NCBI GenBank assembly: GCA_020346805.1
Contig: CP070790.1
Coordinates: 4,202,650 to 4,213,824, forward strand
Source: Planctomycetota bacterium
GTDB lineage: Bacteria; Planctomycetota; Phycisphaerae; UBA1845; PWPN01
DNA length: 11,175 nt
Reading direction: 5' to 3'
Part shown: one piece after another, positions 1 through 7,223 of the stretch
How the letters are laid out: the number at the start of each line of letters is the position of its first letter
How positions within the stretch are numbered: the stretch's first letter is position 1
Translations under genes and position numbers: made by a program
Notes under the pieces: generated by a model
What the model was told of the DNA's origin: nothing
The model's input: only the letters and a program-made list of their open reading frames with translations
Databases searched by the model: none

Positions 1-2
1 CG

Positions 3-398
3 GAACACGACAATATACGTGTGCTGGTTGTTCGCGATCATGAGGGCGATCCGATGGGGGCTACGGTCATTTTCGTCGACCAACATAATAAAAAGCGAAT
101 CGCCTTCGTCGAAGAATTATTTTCCCTGCCGGGGAGACATGATGTAATTCGCACATTATTAAGTGCGGCCCTTGCCTTGGCCTTCGACCAAGAAGCGGAT
201 TATTTGGTTACCATGAGCGGAAATCCGTCAAATATGCGCATTCTTAAGGAATTGGGTTTCGAGTCGAAAATACGGCCCACCGCTGCGGCATCTATTCATA
301 TACCCGACCAGATAACCAAAAATACCAGCCCTTTTATATCATACGAAGCCATGAATGAGCATCTCGAATTGTGGCATGGCGAGATGTTTAAATCATAA
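3..398 (+). CDS. GNAT-like acyltransferase, C-terminal part (5' truncated by window)
   Basis: The frame is open to the left edge, so only the last 131 residues are visible. A GTG at 21 is probably internal, because codons upstream of it stay open and read as protein. The pattern fits the second half of a GNAT acetyltransferase fold: a beta strand (VLVVRDHEG, then ATVIFVD), a strand ending in VEELFSLPG, a long helix (DVIRTLLSAALALAFDQEA), and the closing signature of a strand followed by N-x-x-N-x-x-ILKELGFE. GNAT enzymes transfer an acyl group from acyl-CoA to an amine; the acceptor cannot be told from this part. The acyl-CoA loop is not clearly recognisable, so a fold relative without that activity is possible. 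It ends 124 bases before the hemQ-like gene on the same strand, and that gap holds a possible separate promoter. Confidence 0.5.
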   Translation, partial: EHDNIRVLVVRDHEGDPMGATVIFVDQHNKKRIAFVEELFSLPGRHDVIRTLLSAALALAFDQEADYLVTMSGNPSNMRILKELGFESKIRPTAAASIHIPDQITKNTSPFISYEAMNEHLELWHGEMFKS

Positions 399-445
399 AT
401 ATTGGTAATGTTAGGTTAATATGTTGCAATTGCCGTAATCTGCAC

Positions 446-473
446 TGGACATAGGGCGTAAAACCGATACAAA
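446..473 (+). promoter_or_regulatory. Possible sigma70-type promoter for the hemQ-like gene
   Basis: TGGACA (446-451) is separated by 16 bases from TACAAA (468-473), 5/6 and 4/6 matches to the -35 and -10 consensus. It would give a leader of about 45 bases before the ATG at 523. It lies in the gap after the GNAT-like gene. This rests on pattern only. Confidence 0.3.
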
Positions 474-522
474 TAGATATTGGTTGCATACCTGTTGCAG
501 CATATCCATATCGAGGTATGTG

Positions 523-1353
523 ATGGTGGAAATTTACGGACAGGAAGTTCCTCAGACGCTTGAAGGCTGGTATCTTCTGCATGATGTGTATGCAGTCAAT
601 TGGTCTCGCTGGCGGGCAGAGGAGCCGGCTACGCGTGAGGAAATCGCAAACCAGACAGCGCGTTGGTTAACCAGCGCCGCCGGTTACGAAAAGGGAGATT
701 CCGCGGCCTACAGCGTATTAACGCAAAAAGGCGATTTGATGTTCCTGCACTACCGCGAGTCGCCGGATGAACTTAATTATCTTGAGCTTTCTCTTCGTCA
801 AACACGTTTGTACGAGTTTCTGATCCCGTCTTTTTCATTCCTGTCCGTGATCGAGATCAATATGTATGAACTGGCTACCTTGGCAAGAATGAAACTTGCC
901 GACCAAGACATTATCCCCGGCTCAGTAGAATACGACTCCGCCTTCGAAACGGAGATGGCCAAGCAAAAGAGCCGTGTTCAAAGCCGTTTGTTTGGCGATA
1001 TACCCGAACAGCGATATATATGTTTTTATCCGATGAATAAACGCCGGGGGGTGAAGCTGAACTGGTATACCCTGTCGGTTGCTGAACGTCATGATATCAT
1101 GCGGAGTCAGGGCCGGATCATTCGTAAATATCAGGAGCAGGTGGCAGAAGTTGTTTCCGGGGCAATAGGTCTTGATGCCTGGGAATATGCAGTCAGCCTG
1201 TATTCAGATGATGTTTTGACAATCAAAAGAATGTTGTACGAGTTGCATTTCGATCCCGCCATTGCCGTGTATACGAATTTCGGCCCGACTTATGTTGGAA
1301 TTCGATATCAACCTGGTCAACTTACCGACTTGCTGGTCGGCAAATTGAAATAA
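523..1353 (+). CDS. hemQ: Chlorite dismutase-family protein, HemQ/ChdC type (coproheme decarboxylase-like)
   Basis: The product is 276 residues, near the roughly 250 usual for HemQ. The ATG at 523 is chosen because GAGG (513-516) lies 6 bases upstream; the longer frame from 484 starts with an unlikely Cys/Ser-rich stretch. HemQ (ChdC) converts coproheme to heme b by two oxidative decarboxylations, the last step of the coproporphyrin-dependent pathway. Family marks are the opening EGWYLLHDVYAVNW, the YPMNKRRG motif (168-176) with the catalytic Tyr169 and Lys173, Arg155 equivalent to Listeria Arg133, and SGAIGLDAWEY with Trp220. Against remembered Listeria and Bacillus sequences, the proximal heme ligand position (Listeria His174, in MRDHG) is Gln196 (MRSQG), Gln187 is Glu209, and the propionate-contact Ser225 is Ile. 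Family membership is firm, but standard decarboxylase activity is less so. No other heme gene is nearby. Confidence 0.85.
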   Translation: MVEIYGQEVPQTLEGWYLLHDVYAVNWSRWRAEEPATREEIANQTARWLTSAAGYEKGDSAAYSVLTQKGDLMFLHYRESPDELNYLELSLRQTRLYEFLIPSFSFLSVIEINMYELATLARMKLADQDIIPGSVEYDSAFETEMAKQKSRVQSRLFGDIPEQRYICFYPMNKRRGVKLNWYTLSVAERHDIMRSQGRIIRKYQEQVAEVVSGAIGLDAWEYAVSLYSDDVLTIKRMLYELHFDPAIAVYTNFGPTYVGIRYQPGQLTDLLVGKLK

Positions 1354-1489
1354 ATGTTCATAAGATGGATACCATACGCATCTGATTTAATACATGCGCG
1401 ACCAGCCCGGGATAAACTCTCAAAAGAAATTATCTCACCAACACCAAACCATAAAATACCCCCTTGGATATCGTCATTTTCTATACCTT

Positions 1490-2470
1490 TCAATCATTTT
1501 CCGGCACCCATGTTAATCGATTAATCTGGATCCCTTTGAGATTGGGTAAAAGGTGGGCGATATAACACTCATGGTTGTGGAAGATAATCTCCGGTGCGGC
1601 GATGGGCATAGTGCATATCAGGTATTTATCGTCGTTGATACCGAAATCCATGGGATCCTTTGATCGATAGATACTGGTTTTTGACTTGGGGCCATACCGC
1701 TGGGTTCGAAACAGATAGTAATATCCCCGGTGTTTGACTACATGGGGGCATTCGGCCTGGGTTGGACCAGTGCCGGCCTGACCACCGAAGGCCACGATTT
1801 TCGAGTTGCTCCAGTTCCGCAGATCCGTCGATGTTCGGCAATATACCGATCCTTTACGTGATCCCTTCTCACCGTGGGCTGCGGTATAGTAACAATACCA
1901 TTTGTCGTCTATACGAATAATCATAGGATCGCGTGTACCTGCCGTCGGTCCCTCAGTAAACATGTTGGCTTTTCCATTGGGATACAACCAACGGGTGAAT
2001 TTCTTCCCTTCCGTGCTTCTGGACAGACAGATGGTCGTCCAACTGCCATAGAACATGTGATATACACCATCGATTTTTATGACATGAGGAGCCTGTAAGC
2101 CGCCGGGCGACTCGCCATACTTCGGATCGGCCTCCATGGCGATACCCATAGGCTTCCAGTCGGGATCGGTGAGATTTTGCCCTTCCCAGCGATAGAAGAG
2201 CCGGGTATTGCCGCCGCATTTTGTGTGGCGAATACACGACCATAACTGCCATGTACCGTCGGCGGCTTGCCAGACACCGAAATCAACGGGTTGTTGCTTT
2301 GGACTTGAGTATTTACCCAGGTCGGGATTGTGGGCTACGGTCCACGATCCACCCACCATTCGCGGAACCATCGGCAAATCTTTGGGGCCGAGGCTGCATC
2401 CGATAAGCCACAAACATGCTACACCGGCAAGGAACCGGGGGCAGATTAATACCTCCGAGTTAATTTTCAT
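1490..2470 (-). CDS. Five-bladed beta-propeller lipoprotein, GH43/GH32-like glycosidase homologue
   Basis: The product is 326 residues. The N-terminus is a lipoprotein signal with a hydrophobic core and lipobox LIGC (22-25), so the mature protein should be anchored facing the periplasm or outer surface. The rest shows propeller blades, each with an acidic or polar loop followed by a strand such as V-Y-H-M-F-Y or W-Y-C-Y-Y-T: PVDFGVWQAADGTW (61-74), QAPHVIKIDGVYHMF (126-140), TRDPMIIRIDDKWY (179-192), QAECPHVVKHRGYYY (238-252) and AAPEIIFHNHECY (291-303). Asp63, Arg180-Asp181-Pro182 and Glu240-Cys241-Pro242 match the nucleophile, RDP and EC(P) positions of clan GH-F/GH-J enzymes, which cleave arabinose-, xylose- or fructose-type linkages. 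Substrate is unknown and a non-catalytic binding role is possible. A GGGAG abuts the ATG with no spacer, so translation may depend on coupling to serA, 18 bases upstream. Confidence 0.7.
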   Translation of the reverse strand: MKINSEVLICPRFLAGVACLWLIGCSLGPKDLPMVPRMVGGSWTVAHNPDLGKYSSPKQQPVDFGVWQAADGTWQLWSCIRHTKCGGNTRLFYRWEGQNLTDPDWKPMGIAMEADPKYGESPGGLQAPHVIKIDGVYHMFYGSWTTICLSRSTEGKKFTRWLYPNGKANMFTEGPTAGTRDPMIIRIDDKWYCYYTAAHGEKGSRKGSVYCRTSTDLRNWSNSKIVAFGGQAGTGPTQAECPHVVKHRGYYYLFRTQRYGPKSKTSIYRSKDPMDFGINDDKYLICTMPIAAPEIIFHNHECYIAHLLPNLKGIQINRLTWVPEND

Positions 2471-2488
2471 CTCCCAGCCAATCTCGTG

Positions 2489-4090
2489 TTACGATTTAAT
2501 AGGCGGCAAAGTAACCGGCAAAACCTTGCTTATTGGCGGCTTATGAGACATCAACTCGTCCATCACTTTTGATGGAATTTCGCCATCTATTTTTAAGGCC
2601 ATTAATGCGGTTTTCTTCTTTCGCGATAGCATACAGTCGGCAATATTAATATTGTGATTGCCGAAGATACTGCCGACCAAACCTATAACCCCCGGCTGAT
2701 CATCATTAAGGATCATCACCATCTCACCTTCGGGTTCGAGGTTCATCTGGTATCCGTCAATGGCCATTATTCTGGGCCGGCCGTCGATGAATACCTCTCC
2801 CACGATCTCATGAGGGCCCTCTTTGGTGGTAATACGCAAGGTTACCGCGTCAGTTATGGCACTGGCTGCCAAATCAGCGGTATGTTCGACCTTAATACCC
2901 CGCTCGTTGGCGAAGGCATCGACGTTTATCAAATTTAACCGGGTTGTGAAGTGTGGGCTGAGCAGGGCCACCAGAATCTGCCTCTGCAAGGGGCTACCGA
3001 GGGATTCGAGGGACTTGCCGTGGGTGGTAACACTAACTGATTCGATCACTCCACTACCCAGGCGAGACATAATCGCTCCCATGCGGTAGGCCAGATCCAT
3101 ATATGCCTTGTCACGATCGCTCATTTGTGCGGGCAAGCCGGTAACATTGACTGCCTGGCGGATCTCGTCGTGGAGTAAGTAGTTCATCAATCCGTCGACG
3201 GCATCCAGGGTAACGGCCAATTGAGCCTCTTTTGTGGATGCTCCCAGGTGGGGGGCGAGTACCGTATTGGGGGCGTCGATCAAAGGATGATCCGGCGGGG
3301 GAGGCTCCTTGACATATACATCAATAGCTGCTGCCGCCACTTTGCCGCTCTTAAGTGCTTCCGCCAGATCGGTATCGTTGATGACCCCACCGCGGGAACT
3401 GTTTACGATTCGCACCCCGTCCTTCATCTTGGCGATGTTTTCTTTGTTAATCATCTCCTTGGTGTCGTCGGTTAGCTTGGTATGCATTGTAAGGTAATCA
3501 CTTTGGGCAAAAACCTCATCGCGTGAGCCCAACAAGGTGACCAAGCCATCCAGCGCAGTTTCACCAGAGTAGAAGGGATCGTATGCGACAATCTTCATAT
3601 CGAAAGCAGCCGCACGTTGGGCAACCGCCTGACCGACTCGCCCCAGACCGATGATTCCTAATGTTTTGCCTGCCAACTGGGTTCCCATGAAGGCCTTGCG
3701 GTTCCACTCTTTCGCTCGCACGTGGGCATCGCCTTTGGCAACGTGTCGGGACATGGCCAACATTAAGGACATGGTCTGTTCGGCCGTACTGATGGTATTG
3801 GCATCGGGAGTATTCATAACCAGAATGCCGGCCTGGGTGGCGGCTTCGAGATCGATATTGTCCACACCGACGCCGGCCCGGGCCACCACCCGCAATTTTC
3901 CCGGATTTTCAAGAACCTTGGCGGTGACTTTCACGCCCGAACGGACGATCATCCCGTCGTATTCACCGACAATTGCCGCCAATTCATCTTCGCCCAAACC
4001 GGTTTTGACGTCAGCCTCGACGCCGTCCAGATCCTTGATTTTCTGCAATCCAGCCTCGGCCAACGGGTCTGCTACCAGAATCTTAATCAT
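2489..4090 (-). CDS. serA: D-3-phosphoglycerate dehydrogenase
   Basis: The enzyme oxidises 3-phosphoglycerate to 3-phosphohydroxypyruvate with NAD+, the first step of the phosphorylated serine pathway in the cytoplasm. At 533 residues it is the long form with an intervening domain, as in Mycobacterium tuberculosis and Bacillus, rather than the short E. coli form. Residues 1-95 and 285-315 form the substrate domain. The central Rossmann domain has G148-x-G150-x-x-G153 and Asp171 for the NAD ribose. Catalytic Arg233 (SSRGG), Glu262 (VKEPPP) and His281 (APHLGAS) are all present. Residues about 318-450 are the allosteric substrate-binding domain, and about 456-525 an ACT domain (MVMILNDDQPGVIG) of the kind that binds serine for feedback inhibition. 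GAGG (complement of 4101-4104) lies 10 bases before the ATG. It is divergent from proC and first in a probable two-gene operon with the propeller lipoprotein. Confidence 0.96.
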   Translation of the reverse strand: MIKILVADPLAEAGLQKIKDLDGVEADVKTGLGEDELAAIVGEYDGMIVRSGVKVTAKVLENPGKLRVVARAGVGVDNIDLEAATQAGILVMNTPDANTISTAEQTMSLMLAMSRHVAKGDAHVRAKEWNRKAFMGTQLAGKTLGIIGLGRVGQAVAQRAAAFDMKIVAYDPFYSGETALDGLVTLLGSRDEVFAQSDYLTMHTKLTDDTKEMINKENIAKMKDGVRIVNSSRGGVINDTDLAEALKSGKVAAAAIDVYVKEPPPPDHPLIDAPNTVLAPHLGASTKEAQLAVTLDAVDGLMNYLLHDEIRQAVNVTGLPAQMSDRDKAYMDLAYRMGAIMSRLGSGVIESVSVTTHGKSLESLGSPLQRQILVALLSPHFTTRLNLINVDAFANERGIKVEHTADLAASAITDAVTLRITTKEGPHEIVGEVFIDGRPRIMAIDGYQMNLEPEGEMVMILNDDQPGVIGLVGSIFGNHNINIADCMLSRKKKTALMALKIDGEIPSKVMDELMSHKPPISKVLPVTLPPIKS

Positions 4091-4146
4091 TGTTTTCTTA
4101 CCTCATATCATATGGGTCCTGAACTCATCAAAAAGCCTCTCTACCG

Positions 4147-4174
4147 TATATAGCGGGAAGACTATTCTAACCAA
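4147..4174 (-). promoter_or_regulatory. Possible serA promoter
   Basis: Read on the minus strand, TTGGTT (complement of 4169-4174) is followed after 16 bases by TATATA (4147-4152), a moderate match to sigma70 elements. It would start transcription about 50 bases before the serA ATG. It is weaker than the opposing proC promoter. Confidence 0.3.
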
Positions 4175-4232
4175 TTTGCTGCAGAATTCCATGCCCACGG
4201 GCTGGAGCCTGGCCATCGGCTGGAGGGGCTAT

Positions 4233-4261
4233 TTGAGTGTCCATAAAACGCTCGCTACAAT
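4233..4261 (+). promoter_or_regulatory. Probable sigma70-type promoter for the proC operon
   Basis: TTGAGT (4233-4238), a 17-base spacer and TACAAT (4256-4261) match the -35 and -10 consensus at 4/6 and 5/6 with ideal spacing. Transcription would start near 4268, giving a leader of about 85 bases before the proC ATG. It is the best promoter-like match I found in the serA-proC divergent gap. Upstream of it (4180-4230) is a GC-rich stretch containing GGCTGGAG twice, which could be an operator or chance. Confidence 0.5.
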
Positions 4262-4319
4262 GTCCCTTTGCAATAATGTGTTAATAATATAATTTTCCTG
4301 GACTTAGCATCATTATACG

Positions 4320-4337
4320 AAGCCGGCAATCCGGCTT
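4320..4337 (+). promoter_or_regulatory. Hairpin immediately before the proC ribosome-binding site
   Basis: AAGCCGG (4320-4326) and CCGGCTT (4331-4337) form a perfect 7-bp stem with a CAAT loop. It ends one base before GGAGG (4339-4343), which is the proC Shine-Dalgarno sequence 9 bases from the ATG. It has no T-run, so it is not an intrinsic terminator. It could affect ribosome access or mRNA stability; this is inferred from position only. Confidence 0.4.
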
Positions 4338-4352
4338 TGGAGGTTGGACATT

Positions 4353-5171
4353 ATGGCCGGTAAATATCGAGTTGGATTTATCGGGGGTGGGAATATGGCG
4401 GAGCCCATGGTAGCCGCCATACTGAAAGAGAAAATCTGTTCTCCCAACGAGACCATCGTTTCCGATCTATTGGCCGAGCGCAGGGAGTTATTTGAGGCCG
4501 AATTTGGGGCATCTGTAACGGACAATAACCGCCAGTTAGTGGCCAATTCAGAAAGAATTGTATTCTCGATCAAGCCGCAGACATTCACCGCCGTGGCTGA
4601 GGAAATAGCTGATGTTATAACCGATGAACATATGTTGATCAGTATTATGGCCGGCGTGAGCACCGGGCGAATTGCCGCGGCATTCCCCAAAGTCAAGGCC
4701 CGCGTAGTGCGGGTTATGCCCAATTTACCCATCCGTGTCGGGGCAGGTGTGGCTGCCCTTTGTGCCGGCGAAAACGCCACCGAGCACGATGTTGCTGAAG
4801 CACGAGCGGTATTTGACGCCGGCGGCGGCACTATCGTGGTGAATGATGAAAGATTAATGGATGCCGTCACTGCCGTTTCCGGATCGGGGCCTGCATATTT
4901 CTATTATTTCGTCGAGTCGATTGTCCAAGGCGGTGTGGCCTGCGGCCTTTCGGAAGATGATGCTCTAAAACTAGCCAAGTATACATGTCTGGGAGCAGGT
5001 CGTATGATGTTGGAAACCGATGATCCGCCGGCTGAGCTTCGCCGAAAGGTTACCAGTAAGGGGGGGACCACCCAGGCGGCAATCGAACACATGAACAAGG
5101 TCGGTATCCCCGAAGGTATTCGAAACGCCGTCAAGGCTGCATACGAACGTGGGAAGGAACTCGGCTCGTAA
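4353..5171 (+). CDS. proC: Pyrroline-5-carboxylate reductase
   Basis: The enzyme reduces 1-pyrroline-5-carboxylate to L-proline with NAD(P)H, the last step of proline synthesis in the cytoplasm. The product is 272 residues, the usual family length. The ATG at 4353 is chosen over an in-frame TTG at 4344, because GGAGG at 4339-4343 gives a normal 9-base spacing to 4353 and leaves no room for 4344. The N-terminal Rossmann motif is GFIGGGNMAEPM (8-19). VVRVMPNLPIRVGAGV (about 118-133) is the conserved mid-section. The dimerising C-terminal half carries SGSGPAYFYYFVES (176-189) and the signature TSKGGTTQAAIE (234-245). No key residue is missing. It leads a plus-strand gene run: the ABC binding-protein gene starts only 38 bases after its stop, with no clear promoter in between. 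Confidence 0.96.
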   Translation: MAGKYRVGFIGGGNMAEPMVAAILKEKICSPNETIVSDLLAERRELFEAEFGASVTDNNRQLVANSERIVFSIKPQTFTAVAEEIADVITDEHMLISIMAGVSTGRIAAAFPKVKARVVRVMPNLPIRVGAGVAALCAGENATEHDVAEARAVFDAGGGTIVVNDERLMDAVTAVSGSGPAYFYYFVESIVQGGVACGLSEDDALKLAKYTCLGAGRMMLETDDPPAELRRKVTSKGGTTQAAIEHMNKVGIPEGIRNAVKAAYERGKELGS

Positions 5172-5209
5172 TTGTATGTAATAATGACGTTTGTTATTGA
5201 GGTGTCAGG

Positions 5210-6199
5210 ATGAGGTTGTCTGGTTTTCATCTTATTTTAGCGCTATCCGGTATGCTGGTGCTGTCTGGTTGCGAAAAAAGTAATCCGGATGCCGCAAAGA
5301 AAAAACGCATTGCCGTTATTCCCAAAGGATTGACTCACGATCATTGGAAATCGGTTGAGGCGGGAGCCAAAAAAGCGGCGGAAGAAGACGGTACTATAGA
5401 CATTGACTGGAAAGGGCCGCCCAAGGAAGACGACACTCGCCAACAGATAGATCTGGTCCAGAATTTTGTCAGCGGCGGTATTGACGGCATTATCCTGGCT
5501 CCCCTAAGCGATCAAGCATTATTATCACCGGTAAAGCTGGCGGTAAGTGCAGGTATACCGGTAGTTATTATCGACTCTGCCTTGGCGGGGGAATGTGGTA
5601 AGGATTTTGTCAATTATGTGGGCACCGATAATTACACCGCCGGTACTTTGGCCGGTAAACGAATGGCTGAGTTAGTCGAGGGCAAGGGCACGGTACTCCT
5701 TCTTCGTTATGCGGAAAGCTCGGCCAGTACCCGGAAACGCGAACAGGGTTTTCTTGATACCCTCAAGAAGACAGCCCCCGAGGTCAAGGTCATCGATCCC
5801 CCTCAATATGCCGGTGCTGATGTCAATTCTGCAAAGAAGGCCTCTGAAAATATGCTGATTGCATATGAAGGCAAATTTGAGGCCATTTTCTGTCCCAATG
5901 AATCGAGTACCTTCGGAATGATGCTGGCCATGGAAGATCGACAGCTCACCGGAAAAGTCAAATTCGTCGGTTTTGACGTTCGGCCGGAATTTATTCAAGC
6001 CCTCAAAGACGGCAAGCTTCATGGATTCGTCGTGCAGAATCCATTTATGATGGGATACCTCAGCGTTAAATCCATTCTCGCCCACATGAAAGGTGAGAAA
6101 GTGCAGGAAAGTATCGATACCGGCGCGGTACTGGTAACCAAAGAGAGCTTAGGCGATTCGAAAGTTCAAAAAGTTCTTTATCCTCGTCGAAAAGAATAA
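5210..6199 (+). CDS. Sugar-type ABC transporter substrate-binding lipoprotein
   Basis: The product is 329 residues, of the periplasmic-binding-protein class that includes RbsB and YtfQ (Peripla_BP_4 type). The N-terminus is a lipoprotein signal with lipobox LSGC (18-21), so Cys21 would be lipidated and the protein tethered in the periplasm. The mature part opens with RIAVIPKGLTHDHWKSVEAGAKKAA (33-57), the first strand and ligand-binding loop of this group. It continues with GGIDGIILAPLSD, then GIPVVIIDSAL, YVGTDNYTAGTLAGKRMAE and FVGFDVRPEFIQALKDG, which mark the two alternating Rossmann-like lobes. Such proteins bind pentoses, hexoses or related small molecules; the ligand cannot be read from sequence. 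GAGG (5199-5202) lies 7 bases before the ATG. A permease gene follows after 7 bases, supporting a transport role, but no transporter ATPase is encoded in this window. Confidence 0.88.
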   Translation: MRLSGFHLILALSGMLVLSGCEKSNPDAAKKKRIAVIPKGLTHDHWKSVEAGAKKAAEEDGTIDIDWKGPPKEDDTRQQIDLVQNFVSGGIDGIILAPLSDQALLSPVKLAVSAGIPVVIIDSALAGECGKDFVNYVGTDNYTAGTLAGKRMAELVEGKGTVLLLRYAESSASTRKREQGFLDTLKKTAPEVKVIDPPQYAGADVNSAKKASENMLIAYEGKFEAIFCPNESSTFGMMLAMEDRQLTGKVKFVGFDVRPEFIQALKDGKLHGFVVQNPFMMGYLSVKSILAHMKGEKVQESIDTGAVLVTKESLGDSKVQKVLYPRRKE

Positions 6200-6206
6200 G
6201 TCAATT

Positions 6207-7223
6207 ATGCCAGAAATAGACGCACCGATTACCCCGCTGTTAAGCGATAGGTCCGGCAGATCATTTAAGCATATGATCTGGCAATGGATTGCTCCATTTA
6301 TCGGTCTGGCTGTTGTACTGGTGTTTTTTCATAGCAAACGACCCGATGCATTTCTGGCGGTTAGTAATCTGAAAATCGTTGCCACCCAGACTGTGATTAT
6401 AGGCATTTGCGCAATCGGCATGACTTTTATTATGATCGGTGGGGGGATCGATCTCAGTGTTGGATCGGTGATGGCATTATCCAGCGTGGCATTAGCTTTG
6501 GCATTAAGTGCCGATAGTTCACCGATAGTGGCGGTAGTGTTGGCTATTTTCATCGGAGGTCTTTGTGGATTGGTCAATGCTCTCATGGTCACCGGTCTGC
6601 GCATAATTCCGTTTGTAGCCACATTGGGTATGCTTAGTATCGCTCGAGGAACGGCCCGGGCTTTGGCTGATAATATGATCGTCAGGCTTGACCTTGATCA
6701 ACGGCCGGAAGCCCTGATAGACTTCATGATCCCGATCCGATCGAAAGCCTGGTGGGATTTTGCTCCCTCGGTATGGATAATGTTTACAGTGGCAATAGTT
6801 GCCGGCGTGGTGTTGAACTATACCGCTTTCGGACGGCGCACTTATGCCTTGGGATCCAATGAGTTGGCTTCGAGATTGAGCGGTATTGCCATCAATCGTC
6901 AAAAACTCATGCTTTACACCATCGGTGGTATGCTGACCGGTCTGGCGGGTGTTTTCCTTTTCGCCTACACCACAGAAGGTGATCCGACGGCGGCCGTTGG
7001 TATGGAATTGCAGGTCATCGCCGCTGTGGTTATTGGCGGCGGCTCACTGATGGGGGGTGAGGGGAGCGTTCTGGGAACCTTAATTGGTGCCTTTATGCTC
7101 ACCTTTCTAGTCAACGGTTGTACCCAGGCCGGCTACGCCAATTGGGTACAGGAGATTATTATCGGTGTGATTATCGTCTTGGCCGTTTCTCTAGATTACT
7201 TCCGTAGAAAAATACCGGCATGA
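6207..7223 (+). CDS. ABC transporter permease, RbsC/BPD_transp_2 family
   Basis: The product is 338 residues with about eight to ten hydrophobic segments, the normal size for a sugar-type inner-membrane permease. It carries the family signature GGGIDLSVGSVMAL (78-91), a cytoplasmic loop ALGSNELASRLSGIAI (214-229) of the kind that contacts the ATPase, and GGGSLMGGEGSVLGTLIGA (277-295). There is no strong ribosome-binding site before the ATG and only 7 bases separate it from the binding-protein gene, so translational coupling is likely. Together with that protein it would import a sugar or sugar-like solute. The cognate RbsA-type double ATPase normally sits beside such genes; here the next gene is a glycosyltransferase, overlapping by 4 bases (ATGA). 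An orphan or shared ATPase elsewhere in the genome is therefore implied if the system is active. Confidence 0.9.
   Translation: MPEIDAPITPLLSDRSGRSFKHMIWQWIAPFIGLAVVLVFFHSKRPDAFLAVSNLKIVATQTVIIGICAIGMTFIMIGGGIDLSVGSVMALSSVALALALSADSSPIVAVVLAIFIGGLCGLVNALMVTGLRIIPFVATLGMLSIARGTARALADNMIVRLDLDQRPEALIDFMIPIRSKAWWDFAPSVWIMFTVAIVAGVVLNYTAFGRRTYALGSNELASRLSGIAINRQKLMLYTIGGMLTGLAGVFLFAYTTEGDPTAAVGMELQVIAAVVIGGGSLMGGEGSVLGTLIGAFMLTFLVNGCTQAGYANWVQEIIIGVIIVLAVSLDYFRRKIPA

Noticed and set aside
3651..4292. A 213-codon plus-strand open frame opposite the start of serA
   Set aside because: It lies mostly antisense to the conserved serA N-terminal and NAD-binding domains, has no recognisable motif and is Ser/Thr/Pro-rich, as expected of antisense frames.
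4344..4352. TTG start for proC three codons upstream
   Set aside because: It directly abuts the GGAGG sequence, leaving no spacer; the ATG at 4353 has normal spacing and gives the usual ProC N-terminus.
4313..4870. A 185-codon minus-strand open frame opposite proC
   Set aside because: It is antisense to conserved proC motifs and low in complexity (Ala/Thr/Ser-rich), with no credible ribosome-binding site or family signature.
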